DNA of 64,000 nt, taken from NCBI GenBank assembly GCA_905479515.1, contig CAJQMX010000025.1:66180-130179 (forward strand). The letters run 5' to 3'. A program made the position numbers and the translations under genes. This DNA is from an uncultured Parasphingopyxis sp. Lineage in GTDB: Bacteria; Pseudomonadota; Alphaproteobacteria; Sphingomonadales; Sphingomonadaceae. Positions 38,291 to 46,327 of the stretch are shown piece after piece; the first letter of the stretch is position 1; each line of letters starts with the position of its first letter. The notes beneath the pieces are model-generated. The model ran no database searches. It was not told the DNA's origin and saw nothing but the letters and a program-made list of their open reading frames with translations.

Positions 38291-39682
38291 CTAGTGGCCG
38301 TGGCCGTCGCCAAAGGCGTCTTTTTCAAGTTGAGCTTTGAGGGTGAACGCGCCGCGCGTGACGATTGTCTCCCCTACGTCGAGGCCGGAGCGTATCTCCA
38401 CAAAGCCGCCGGACTTTGTCCCGGTCATAACCGCGCGCGGGGCATATCCGCCCTCTACGGGCACGAAGACAGATGGTTTGTCTTCAACCAGCTGAACGGC
38501 GGACTCAGGAACGCGCAAAACACTTTCCGGCGCGCCAACGCTCAAATCCGCGGTGACAAACTGGCCGGGACGCAAACTGCCATCCGGATTATCGACGATC
38601 ACCCGCGCCGTGGCGGTGCGGGAGGTCTCATTGATTACCGGCAGAACAAACGCAATTGTGGATTGGGCCAGCACATCGCCGTCGTCGGTTTTTAGCGCAA
38701 CGGGCGCGCCGACACGGATGCGGCCAATATCTTGTTTGTAAACCGCAATATCGGCCCAGACGACACTGTCATCAACAAGGGTGAAGAGCGGATCAGCGCC
38801 CGCATCACCGGCTGACACGGTTTCGCCGAGGGTCACGGTGCGGCGCACGACCGTTCCAGCAATTGGCGCGGTTAGGTAGGCATTGGCGTTATCGCCATCG
38901 GCTGCTGTCGCAATACGCTCCAGCGCTGCATGACTGACACCAGCGGCATGAAGCTCATTTTCAGCTGCGTCGCTGTCAGCCTTGGCCGCCTCAAATTCGG
39001 CACGTGCGGCCTGAAGGTCAGCCTCTGACGTTATCTTGTCGGCATAGAGCTTGTCTTCACGGGCAAGTGCTTTGCTCGCCAATGTTTGGCGGGTCTGCGT
39101 AGTCAAATAGGCTGCTTTCAGGCTTGCGAGTTCCCGACTCCGGATCAGGGCCAGCGTATCGCCGCGGCCTACCTGATCCCCCTCGCTTGCATATAGTTTA
39201 CCAATAACGCCGCTGACCATGGGCGAGACATTTGCAACGCGGTCTGCATCAAAGCGAATTTCAGCTGGCAGGCTAAGCGACTGCGCAATAGCGCCTTCTA
39301 TCACCCGCGCAGTTTCGATGCCGGCTTCTGTGGCTGCCTCAGTGGTCAGCTTAACGACATCGCCTTCCCCGTCGTCGTGGTCATCATGAGCCCCCTCTGC
39401 ATCAGAGTGATCGTCATGACCCTCATGCTCCCCTTCGGGTTCACCATGGTTGTCGTGATCACTTTTAGCGTCGTCATGGGCATCATAAGCAGCATCCGCT
39501 TCGGCGTGATCGTCTGGGTCACCTTGGGCTTCGTCATGCTCATCATGATCATGATTGTCGACTTGAGTCGTGGTGTTGGCCGCGCTGACCACTTGAGCTT
39601 GACCAGAGGAAGCGTCACCGCATCCCGCCAGTGACAAAGCTAGGATCAAGGCGGTGCTCGGATAAATCAGGGTCTTTTTCAT
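38291..39682 (-). CDS. czcB: CzcB-type periplasmic adaptor with His/Asp-rich N-terminus
   Basis: The 463-residue RND adaptor has a lipobox (ALSLAGCG, Cys21). A long His/Asp/Glu-rich stretch at about 45-107 (many HDD, HDEHD, DDHSD units) probably binds divalent metal. The sandwich/hairpin domain follows (SEGDQVGRGDTLALIRSREL) with a beta barrel (VSAGDADADP-like, SVVWADIAVYKQDI). It overlaps the CzcC stop by four bases. The acidic/His run contrasts with the Cys-based HMBD of the CusB adaptor and fits divalent-ion work. Confidence 0.88.
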   Translation of the reverse strand: MKKTLIYPSTALILALSLAGCGDASSGQAQVVSAANTTTQVDNHDHDEHDEAQGDPDDHAEADAAYDAHDDAKSDHDNHGEPEGEHEGHDDHSDAEGAHDDHDDGEGDVVKLTTEAATEAGIETARVIEGAIAQSLSLPAEIRFDADRVANVSPMVSGVIGKLYASEGDQVGRGDTLALIRSRELASLKAAYLTTQTRQTLASKALAREDKLYADKITSEADLQAARAEFEAAKADSDAAENELHAAGVSHAALERIATAADGDNANAYLTAPIAGTVVRRTVTLGETVSAGDAGADPLFTLVDDSVVWADIAVYKQDIGRIRVGAPVALKTDDGDVLAQSTIAFVLPVINETSRTATARVIVDNPDGSLRPGQFVTADLSVGAPESVLRVPESAVQLVEDKPSVFVPVEGGYAPRAVMTGTKSGGFVEIRSGLDVGETIVTRGAFTLKAQLEKDAFGDGHGH

Positions 39683-40971
39683 TGGAAGTCTCCATTAAAC
39701 GGGGCTGCGCCGATGAGGTTTTTGAGGCGCATGAGGTCGGCATTGAGGGTCCGGCGGGCGTCGATCACGCTGACACCCGCACTAATCAGGCCTTTACGGG
39801 AATCGAGGGTGGACGTGAGATCAAACCGGCCTGCCGCATAGCCTTGGACGGAGGCGTCATAGGCAGAACGGGCGGCGGGTAAGGCATCATTTTCGAGCAG
39901 TGCCAAACGGGCCTGCGCCGTGCGCACGCGCGCTGCGGCGGCTTGCTGCTGCGAGCGTAACCTGGCCTCAACTGCAACGGCGCTAATCCGCTCGGCATCG
40001 GCGCGTAGCCCTGCTGCACGCGCGGCATCACGGTTGCGGTCAAATAGCGGGATGGGAACACTGACACCTAGCAAGAGGGCATTATCGCCCGTCTCCTCAA
40101 ACTGGCGAACGCCTGCACTTATGGTGAGATCAGGCACACCCGCCGCGCGCGCGGCATCCTGCTCGGCGTCGCGCGCAGTTGCACTTGCTCTCGCGGCAGC
40201 CAAAGCGGGGTGCTGACTCAGTCCTATAGGGGCGGGCAGCGTCTCTGGCGCGTTCAATCCCGCAGGTCTGGGTACGGCAAAGACCGGAGCCGCACTCCCC
40301 CAAAGGGCAGCAAGCTCATAACGGCGCTGATCAATCTCAGCTTCGGCGGCAAGAGCAGCCGCTTTCAAAGCGGCGGCATCTGCCTCTGCGCGTGAGCGTT
40401 CAGGCGGCGCGGCTGCGCCCGCTTCAACACGTATCGCGACAGTCTCAGCTAAAGAGACGGCCAAATCAGCCGACTCTCTTGCTAGGGCTGCGAGCTCTGA
40501 GGCCGCTATCAGGTCATGATAGAGCAAAGCCGCTTCCAGCTCGGTCTCACGCAATATGACGCGGCATTGAGCATCCGCGAGAGCAGCCTGCGCCCGCGCG
40601 GCGCGTTCGCGTTTGCCGCGCTTTCCACCAAGCTGGAAGGTCTGCTCGATTGAGAGCGTGGTTTCGGTCTGGTCGAACCCGCTGAGCGGGCCGGAGCCAG
40701 AGAAATTTTCGACCTCAAGCCCGATGGAAGGATTAAGACGACGCCCAGCCTGGTCAGCATCGGCGGCGCTGGCGCGCGCTTCAAGCGCAGCGCGGCGAAT
40801 ATCTGGTGACGCATTGCGTATTTGCGCAAGCGCCATGTCGAGGGTGAGCGGCGCATCCGCCGCAATGGCTGGCGCGCTTCCTGTCGGCCCGTTGCACGGG
40901 GCCGCGACCGCTGTGCCTGCGAGGGCAGCCGCGATAAGGACGCACAGCGCGCCCTGTCTAAATTTTGGCAT
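39679..40971 (-). CDS. czcC: CzcC-type outer-membrane efflux protein (TolC family)
   Basis: This 430-residue outer-membrane efflux protein has a signal peptide (LIAAALAGTAVAA) and helical repeats (AGRRLNPSIGLEVENFSG; QLGGKRGKRERAARAQAALA). The motif FQLGGKRGKR is characteristic of the CzcC branch. It forms the outer channel for CzcA/CzcB. It lies 72 bases after the small His-rich gene at the head of the operon and overlaps czcB. Confidence 0.87.
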   Translation of the reverse strand: MPKFRQGALCVLIAAALAGTAVAAPCNGPTGSAPAIAADAPLTLDMALAQIRNASPDIRRAALEARASAADADQAGRRLNPSIGLEVENFSGSGPLSGFDQTETTLSIEQTFQLGGKRGKRERAARAQAALADAQCRVILRETELEAALLYHDLIAASELAALARESADLAVSLAETVAIRVEAGAAAPPERSRAEADAAALKAAALAAEAEIDQRRYELAALWGSAAPVFAVPRPAGLNAPETLPAPIGLSQHPALAAARASATARDAEQDAARAAGVPDLTISAGVRQFEETGDNALLLGVSVPIPLFDRNRDAARAAGLRADAERISAVAVEARLRSQQQAAAARVRTAQARLALLENDALPAARSAYDASVQGYAAGRFDLTSTLDSRKGLISAGVSVIDARRTLNADLMRLKNLIGAAPFNGDFQ

Positions 40972-41043
40972 TTGGGAGTTGTCCTTGTGATAACCTGAAA
41001 CGACATCAAACCCGCGCCTAAAGCGCGAGATTAGAGGGTCAGG

Positions 41044-41403
41044 TTAGGCACGTGGAGGGCGGTATAGACCATGAGGACCTTCTCGCGCATGAGACTGGTC
41101 ATCACCAGCGCGGAAGGATGTTGCGTTTGGTCCAGAGAATGACAATTTTTCGGCCTTTAATCCAACCATGTGCACGTGGCACGAGCCGCAATTATGTGCA
41201 TGATAATCATGTTCCGAGTGTTGTTCATCGCCATCTTGTTCAAGCTCGCCAAGCATTTCTTTTGCTGTATGCGAAGTTTCACAAGCCATTTCAGCATTAT
41301 CGACGGGATGAATGTCGACCGCAGACGCACTCATACCCATCGTCATGGCGAACATGACGCTGAGCCAAAATCTGGCAGATAATATGAGGGCCGCAATCTT
41401 CAT
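41044..41403 (-). CDS. small exported His/Cys-rich protein heading the czc operon
   Basis: The 119-residue protein has a signal peptide (FWLSVMFAMTMGMSASA). The mature part carries EQHSEHDYHAHNCGSCHVHMVG, a dense His/Cys block. It is the first gene behind the MerR-type promoter at 41463-41493 and is likely a periplasmic binding or sensing protein for the same metals as Czc. It parallels the Cys/His-rich first genes of the copper units. No family was recognised. Confidence 0.6.
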   Translation of the reverse strand: MKIAALILSARFWLSVMFAMTMGMSASAVDIHPVDNAEMACETSHTAKEMLGELEQDGDEQHSEHDYHAHNCGSCHVHMVGLKAEKLSFSGPNATSFRAGDDQSHAREGPHGLYRPPRA

Positions 41404-41462
41404 CGTTTCAATCTGTATATGGTTTTGATGTTAAAATCATTAAATTAATTCATTAAGTCACC

Positions 41463-41493
41463 ACCTTAACCCCTTCAGTGACTGTAGGGGCAA
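41463..41493 (-). promoter_or_regulatory. MerR-type promoter of the czc operon
   Basis: On the minus strand, a -35-like TTGCCC (41493-41488) and a -10-like TAAGGT (41468-41463) are separated by 19 bases that hold the dyad CTACAG/CTGAAG. The over-long 19-base spacer with a central dyad is the signature of promoters activated by MerR-family regulators. The merR gene itself ends just upstream. Confidence 0.7.
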
Positions 41494-41517
41494 GGGCTTT
41501 CTTCAATTCACGCAAAA

Positions 41518-41976
41518 TCAAAGCCGTGCGCCAAGTTTTGTGGCCACCGCCGCCCCTTCATGGGAGTCCAGGCAATGGTCGTGATCGCCGAGGCTCTCCA
41601 ACACTTTGCAGGTGGCAATGCTGCCACCCTCGCACGCCGACACCATACGCTTGAGCTCAGCCTCCAGCGCTTCGAGTTGTGAGAGTTTCTGGCGCACATC
41701 CGCTAATTGTCGACGCGCTATGACATCAACATGGGCGCAGTCCTCACCCGGCTGGTGCTGCAAATCAATCAACTCGCGTATGGAGTCGATTGGGAACCCC
41801 AGATCGCGCGCATGGCGTATAAAGGAAAGCCGCTGCACGGCGTCATCGCCATAGAGTCTTTGGCCGCTGGTGCTGCGGTCTGGCTCACCCATAAGACTAA
41901 TGGATTCGTAATATCGAATCGTCGTGACTTTCACGCCTGCGGCTTTTGATAAGCGCCCAATTGTCATCTGCTTCAT
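41518..41976 (-). CDS. MerR-family metal-responsive regulator
   Basis: The 152-residue protein from ATG 41976 has the N-terminal winged helix MTIGRLSKAAGVKVTTIRYYE, a dimerisation helix, and an effector region with CAHVDV, CEGGSIATCKVL and a His-rich tail (GDHDHCLDSHEG). The spaced Cys and C-terminal His fit the CadR/PbrR/ZntR divalent-metal branch rather than CueR. It sits between two promoters with 19-base spacers, one reading into the CDF gene and one into czc. It therefore probably activates both. The exact metal is open. Confidence 0.85.
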   Translation of the reverse strand: MKQMTIGRLSKAAGVKVTTIRYYESISLMGEPDRSTSGQRLYGDDAVQRLSFIRHARDLGFPIDSIRELIDLQHQPGEDCAHVDVIARRQLADVRQKLSQLEALEAELKRMVSACEGGSIATCKVLESLGDHDHCLDSHEGAAVATKLGARL

Positions 41977-41997
41977 AGAACGTTCCAAAAAAAAGTC

Positions 41998-42028
41998 TTG
42001 ACCCTATAGTCGCTGTAGACTGTAGGCT
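41998..42028 (+). promoter_or_regulatory. MerR-type promoter of the CDF gene
   Basis: TTGACC (41998-42003) and TAGGCT (42023-42028) are separated by 19 bases containing the dyad CTATAG/CTGTAG. This matches the layout of CadR/PbrR/ZntR-activated promoters. It lies between merR and the divergent CDF transporter, 40 bases before the CDF start. Confidence 0.75.
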
Positions 42029-42067
42029 TTTCATTAACAGCGTCAAACAAGAATGGAAGATCAAAGA

Positions 42068-42709
42068 ATGTCCGGTTGCTGCGAAGACAAAACATTTGAT
42101 GGAGCCTCGCCTGACTATCGAAGAGCGCTTGTCGCTGTGATTGCGATCAATGCGGTCATGTTCTTTATCGAAATGAGCGCTGGCATCATGTCGGGATCGC
42201 AAGCGCTGAAAGCGGACGCTTTGGATTTCGCAGGCGATACAGCAACGTATAGCTTAAGCCTTCTCGTTATTGGCGCATCCTTAAAAACACGTGCCCGCGC
42301 CTCGCTGGTCAAAGGCGCGTCACTGGCTTTTATTGCAATAGTTATTCTGACGATGACCGCGCTGCGCGTGCTTGAAGGCACGCCGCCAGAAGCTGGAACC
42401 ATGGGTCTGATTGGGCTGCTTGCCTTACTGGCCAATCTGACCAGTGTGTTCGTCCTGCTGCGCTGGCGCGATGGTGATAGCAATGTGCGGTCTGTCTGGC
42501 TCTGCTCGCGCAATGACGCGATTGGCAATGTTGGAGTGATCATTGCCGGAGGTTTGGTGGCTGTGACGGGCACAGCATGGCCCGACCTCGTGGTCGCAGC
42601 TCTTCTTGCAGGCCTGTTCCTCAAATCAGCGACAGCAATTACCGTCCAAGCGCTCGGTGAACTTCGCAACGAGAAGCGCGATGAAGCAAGCTATTCGGAG
42701 GCTGCATGA
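42068..42709 (+). CDS. cation diffusion facilitator (short type)
   Basis: The 213-residue protein starts at ATG 42068 (GGAAG upstream; an earlier ATG at 42053 lacks a site). It has six helices with the CDF metal-site pattern SQALKADALDFAGDT (the family's HxxxD reads as AxxxD with a second Asp) and SRNDAIGNVGVI. It lacks the cytoplasmic C-terminal domain. It opens with SGCCEDKTF, a Cys pair. It exports a divalent cation in exchange for protons and is controlled by the adjacent MerR promoter. It overlaps the next gene by four bases. Confidence 0.85.
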   Translation: MSGCCEDKTFDGASPDYRRALVAVIAINAVMFFIEMSAGIMSGSQALKADALDFAGDTATYSLSLLVIGASLKTRARASLVKGASLAFIAIVILTMTALRVLEGTPPEAGTMGLIGLLALLANLTSVFVLLRWRDGDSNVRSVWLCSRNDAIGNVGVIIAGGLVAVTGTAWPDLVVAALLAGLFLKSATAITVQALGELRNEKRDEASYSEAA

Positions 42710-43329
42710 TGAAATTACGTATTCCGCCAATTGTCCTGCTTGCCTGTTCAGGAATGCTCTCTTGGTGGTTAGCCGAACGCTTGCCATCTTTCGACTTTAC
42801 CTGGTGGTTCGGTAAGGGCTTCGGCCTCGCGCTCATTGGGGCCGGCGGGATCATGCTGGCAATTTCAGTCGCCGCATTTATACGGGCAAAAACGACGGTC
42901 AATCCAACTGATCCCGCACAAACCAAAGCCCTTGTAACGTCTGGTCTCTACCAAATATCCCGCAATCCGATGTATCTCGGAATGGCAGCTGTTCTGCTCG
43001 GGATTGCGTTGCTGTTGGCCAATTTTGCCGCATTCTCCGGACCAGTTTTCTTTGTCTGGATCGTCACTCTTTTGCAGATTAAGCCTGAGGAAACGGCACT
43101 CCAGAAAGTGTTTGGTGAAGACTATCAATCGTACCGATTACGCGTACGTCGCTGGATAAGACACCTGATATGCCCGACCTTCCCTTTAATCTTTTCTGGC
43201 TACTGTTTGCGACGTCGTTTTTTGGCATCGTCACAATCTTTGCATTGTCGTTCGCAGGGCAGTTCCACAAGGAATTTCAATTCTTCCCGCCTCCCGAAAA
43301 AGACTGCTGGCAACATCGATTGTTCTTAG
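42706..43329 (+). CDS. isoprenylcysteine methyltransferase-like membrane protein, with run-on C-terminus
   Basis: Residues 1-150 form an ICMT/PEMT-like membrane protein with ALVTSGLYQISRNPMYLGMAAVLLG and a final FGEDYQSYRLRVRRWI, where this family normally ends. In the adjacent frame a TAA follows exactly there, but the present frame misses it. It reads on for ~57 unlikely Arg/Ser-rich residues over the start of the next gene (160-base overlap). A single-base indel near 43150 is the best explanation. The enzymes methylate lipids or prenyl groups, and the role beside CDF is unknown. Confidence 0.75.
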   Translation: MMKLRIPPIVLLACSGMLSWWLAERLPSFDFTWWFGKGFGLALIGAGGIMLAISVAAFIRAKTTVNPTDPAQTKALVTSGLYQISRNPMYLGMAAVLLGIALLLANFAAFSGPVFFVWIVTLLQIKPEETALQKVFGEDYQSYRLRVRRWIRHLICPTFPLIFSGYCLRRRFLASSQSLHCRSQGSSTRNFNSSRLPKKTAGNIDCS

Positions 43330-43745
43330 CCCTTTTTCGGATCTTCCTCTATCCGCTTATCGCGCTTTCGATCTTGTCGTTTGAGGCAGATTCAGGCTCG
43401 CTTCTAGAACACATACTTGGCGCCATCATGCTATTGGTAGGATTTGGATTCGCATTCCAAATAACTTTCAGAATGGGATGGAAAAACGCATTCGGGGAGA
43501 AGCAGGGCCTGCGCACCGATGGATGGTTTCGGTATAGCCGCAACCCTGTTTATGTCGCGACGTGGATAGGACTCATTGGATGGGCTGTTTTAACGCCTCA
43601 TCCGCTCGTGGTTTTTCTCCTGGCGCCATGGGCGCTAATGTATCTGCTCGCGCCAATTTTTGAGGAGCCTTGGCTAGAGCAGCAATATGGCGAGGCTTAC
43701 ACCGACTATAAGCGATCGACACCGCGATTTTTCTTTGGGTTCTAG
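43170..43745 (+). CDS. second isoprenylcysteine methyltransferase-like membrane protein
   Basis: The 191-residue protein has about five helices and the family's C-terminal pattern GWFRYSRNPVYVATWIGLIGW, ending LEQQYGEAYTDYKRSTPRFF. It is distantly alike to the preceding gene in its C-terminal half and appears to be a partner or old duplicate. Its start would lie about 10 bases after the natural end of the first gene. A strong terminator follows 15 bases after its stop, closing the CDF unit. Confidence 0.8.
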   Translation: MPDLPFNLFWLLFATSFFGIVTIFALSFAGQFHKEFQFFPPPEKDCWQHRLFLALFRIFLYPLIALSILSFEADSGSLLEHILGAIMLLVGFGFAFQITFRMGWKNAFGEKQGLRTDGWFRYSRNPVYVATWIGLIGWAVLTPHPLVVFLLAPWALMYLLAPIFEEPWLEQQYGEAYTDYKRSTPRFFFGF

Positions 43746-43759
43746 GCGCGCCGTATGAC

Positions 43760-43801
43760 GCAATAACCCGTGCCGGTCTCGGTCTTGGGCTATTGCTTTT
43801 T
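43760..43801 (+). terminator. rho-independent terminator of the CDF unit
   Basis: Arms GCAATA/TATTGC and CCC/GGG (one mismatch between them) enclose a smaller CCG/CGG stem, and TTTTT follows directly. It stands 15 bases after the stop of the second methyltransferase-like gene. A second GC hairpin (ACGCCG/CGGCGT) comes right after. Confidence 0.8.
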
Positions 43802-43874
43802 ACGCCGCTTCGGCGTCAGCACGCTTGAAAGTAAGTATTTTTAGGACTGTCAGCCGACGTAATCTATAACCCCA

Positions 43875-44243
43875 TTATCGCGCAGAAGTCTTCTGCCTCA
43901 CCTGCTCCAGAAAGTAGTCCAGACGCTTGCGACCCAGAATGTGCGCGATATCGCGGTCGCCTTCAGAGATGGGCTCGGTCCTGGTTAGCCAGTAATAAAC
44001 ATATTGAACAAGTGTCTCACGGGTGTGGGTGAGTTCGTATTCAATATCGGCCTGGCGCTCATCAAATGCATCTATCCGCGCCAACAAACGCTCCTCGAGC
44101 ACAGACCGCGCTTCAGGGTTGAACCAGGCCCGTAAAGCTTCCTCAACAATCGCAGTTTTAGTAACGCCAGGCTTCTCGGCCGCTTCGCAAAGCTGCGCAT
44201 ATAGTTTTGTCGAAATCCTAATATTAACACGTGGTTTTCCCAT
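43875..44243 (-). CDS. ribbon-helix-helix (CopG-type) protein of the conjugation module
   Basis: The 122-residue protein from ATG 44243 (GGAG upstream) has an N-terminal RHH motif (KPRVNIRISTKLYAQLCEAAEKPG, roughly residues 2-45) and a helical C-terminal part ending FLEQVRQ. It follows traG by four bases. Similar small RHH proteins after traG in alphaproteobacterial elements are annotated as CopG/TraD-like. DNA binding at the transfer origin or control of tra genes is the usual inference. Confidence 0.75.
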   Translation of the reverse strand: MGKPRVNIRISTKLYAQLCEAAEKPGVTKTAIVEEALRAWFNPEARSVLEERLLARIDAFDERQADIEYELTHTRETLVQYVYYWLTRTEPISEGDRDIAHILGRKRLDYFLEQVRQKTSAR

Positions 44244-44247
44244 AGCA

Positions 44248-46209
44248 TCAGAACTCCGGCAGAAAATCAGGATCAGCGCGATCGGCGGCAACGGCGCGTC
44301 GGATCGTTTCTAAGTTGGTCTCATCGGAAGGGCTTGCGTCATCCTCCTGGTCCGGCACGATTTCTGGTCCCGCCGCCAGAACTTCATCCTCGATCTCAAC
44401 CTCATAGTCCGGTTCGCGCGCGCGCTTCAGCGCCTGACCGCCCGTATCATCGCGGCTTGAGGCTTGATCTGCTTTTGCAAAAGGCACAGCGATCTCAGAC
44501 GTCCACGGCGCGCCAATACGACCCCCACTCCATTCAACCTCTGCAGACGAAAGAAGGCGCCCGGTAAAATTTGCGTCCTCGAAGTAGCGTAGCTTCTTTG
44601 CCATTGCAGGCGGCGCGCCGGACACCATAACGATTTCATCGCTGGCAGGCAGTTGCATAACTTCGCCGGGCGTTAGCAGCGCGCGCTGAGTTTCTTGTCT
44701 TGAGACCATCATGTGAGAGAGCCAAGGCGCGAGCCGGTGGCCGGTATAATTTTTCTGTGACCTAAGCTCTGTAGTCGCGCCAAGCGCATCAGATACCCGT
44801 TTGGCTGTCCGCTCATCATTGGTCGCGAACGCAATTCTGACATGGCAATTGTCGAGGATCGAATTGTTCGGCCCGTAAGCCTTTTCGATCTGATTCAGGG
44901 ATTGGGCGATGAGATAAGCGCGAATGCCATACCCCGCCATGAAGGCAAGCGCGCTCTCAAAAAAATCGAGCCGTCCGAGCGCCGGGAATTCATCCAGCAT
45001 CAACAACACCTTCCGGCGCTTCTGTTCGGGCACGTCTTCCGTTAGCCTGCGTCCAATCTGGTTCAGGATCAGACGAATGAGCGGCTTGGTCCGCGACAGA
45101 TCAGATGGCGGCACGACAAGATACAAAGATAGAGGGCTGCTGCCTTCAACGAGGTCTTCGATGCGCCAATCCGACCGGCTGGTGACCTCAGCGATGACAG
45201 GATCGCGGTAGAGCGACAAAAAACTCATTGCGGTGGACAGAACGCCTGAGCGTTCATTCTCCGATTTGTTCAAAAGCTCCCGCGCCGCTTGCGCCACGAT
45301 AGGGTGCACACCTTGCTCGCCCAAATGCTGCGTCGTCATCATGGTGCGCAGGGTTACGGCGAAAGATCGCTTCGGGTCGGACAGAAACCGGACACATCCT
45401 GCAAGCGTCTTGTCCGCTTCAGCGTAAAGAACATGCAGGATGACACCGACCAGCAATGCGTGGCCCGTTTTTTCCCAATGGTTGCGGCGCTCAAGCGAGC
45501 CTTCGGGATCGACCAGTATGTCGGCAATGTTCTGGACATCGCGCACTTCACACGCGCCGCCGCGCACGGCCATCAATGGATTGTAGCGTGGGCTCCTGCG
45601 GTCGGTCGGATCAAACCGCACGCAGCGCGAAAACCGCGCGCGCCAGCCTGATGTCAGCTCCCAGTTCTCCCCCTTAATGTCGTGAATGACGGCGCTGCCG
45701 GTCCAGGATAAAAGCGTTGGCACAACCAGCCCAACGCCTTTGCCAGATCGTGTCGGCGCGAAAGCCATAACATGTTCTGGTCCTGCGTGACGTAGATATC
45801 GGTTTTGCCAGCGCCCAAGAAAAACGCCGTCTTTCGCAAACAGGCCTGCACGTTTGAGATCGTTGAATCCTCCCCAGCGCGCTGAGCCATAAGTGGTCAC
45901 ATTGCGCTCATGGCGGCTGCGCAAGACGGACCCAAAAATTGCGGCCACAAAGCCAAGCGCTGATCCCGACACTGCGATGAGACCACCGCGCGCAAAGACC
46001 TCTGGTGCATAGGCCTCATAGGCATACCACCATTGGAACAGCCGCCATGGTTTGTAGATTGGCGTCTCTCCGGCCATGAACCACGGCGCGCCGAGCGCAA
46101 TCTGATAGCCGAGCGCTTCGGCGGTCAGCTGTGTCGCCAGCCATACTGCGCCGATGATGAGCGCGAACACGACCATAATCTGGCCGATGAGTATCTTTGT
46201 GCCTGTCAT
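44248..46209 (-). CDS. traG: TraG/VirD4-type conjugative coupling protein
   Basis: The 653-residue protein starts at ATG 46209 after GAAGGACG; the longer frame upstream is not needed. It has two N-terminal membrane helices (7-28, 75-95), Walker A APTRSGKGVG (151-160) with the family's FAPTRSGKGVGLVVPTLL context, and Walker B LLMLDEFPALGRL. It is the ATPase that brings the relaxase-DNA complex to the type IV secretion channel. No trb/virB channel genes lie in this window, so the channel must be elsewhere or supplied in trans. Confidence 0.93.
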   Translation of the reverse strand: MTGTKILIGQIMVVFALIIGAVWLATQLTAEALGYQIALGAPWFMAGETPIYKPWRLFQWWYAYEAYAPEVFARGGLIAVSGSALGFVAAIFGSVLRSRHERNVTTYGSARWGGFNDLKRAGLFAKDGVFLGRWQNRYLRHAGPEHVMAFAPTRSGKGVGLVVPTLLSWTGSAVIHDIKGENWELTSGWRARFSRCVRFDPTDRRSPRYNPLMAVRGGACEVRDVQNIADILVDPEGSLERRNHWEKTGHALLVGVILHVLYAEADKTLAGCVRFLSDPKRSFAVTLRTMMTTQHLGEQGVHPIVAQAARELLNKSENERSGVLSTAMSFLSLYRDPVIAEVTSRSDWRIEDLVEGSSPLSLYLVVPPSDLSRTKPLIRLILNQIGRRLTEDVPEQKRRKVLLMLDEFPALGRLDFFESALAFMAGYGIRAYLIAQSLNQIEKAYGPNNSILDNCHVRIAFATNDERTAKRVSDALGATTELRSQKNYTGHRLAPWLSHMMVSRQETQRALLTPGEVMQLPASDEIVMVSGAPPAMAKKLRYFEDANFTGRLLSSAEVEWSGGRIGAPWTSEIAVPFAKADQASSRDDTGGQALKRAREPDYEVEIEDEVLAAGPEIVPDQEDDASPSDETNLETIRRAVAADRADPDFLPEF

Positions 46210-46327
46210 GATGCGGGCGTCCTTCAGAGCAAAATCAATTGCGCAAAAGATGGCGGGCGCAGCACCCCTGCGACCAGTGGCGAAGCAAGCCAATCTGACC
46301 AAAGCCCTGCAACGCGGTGCAAACCTG

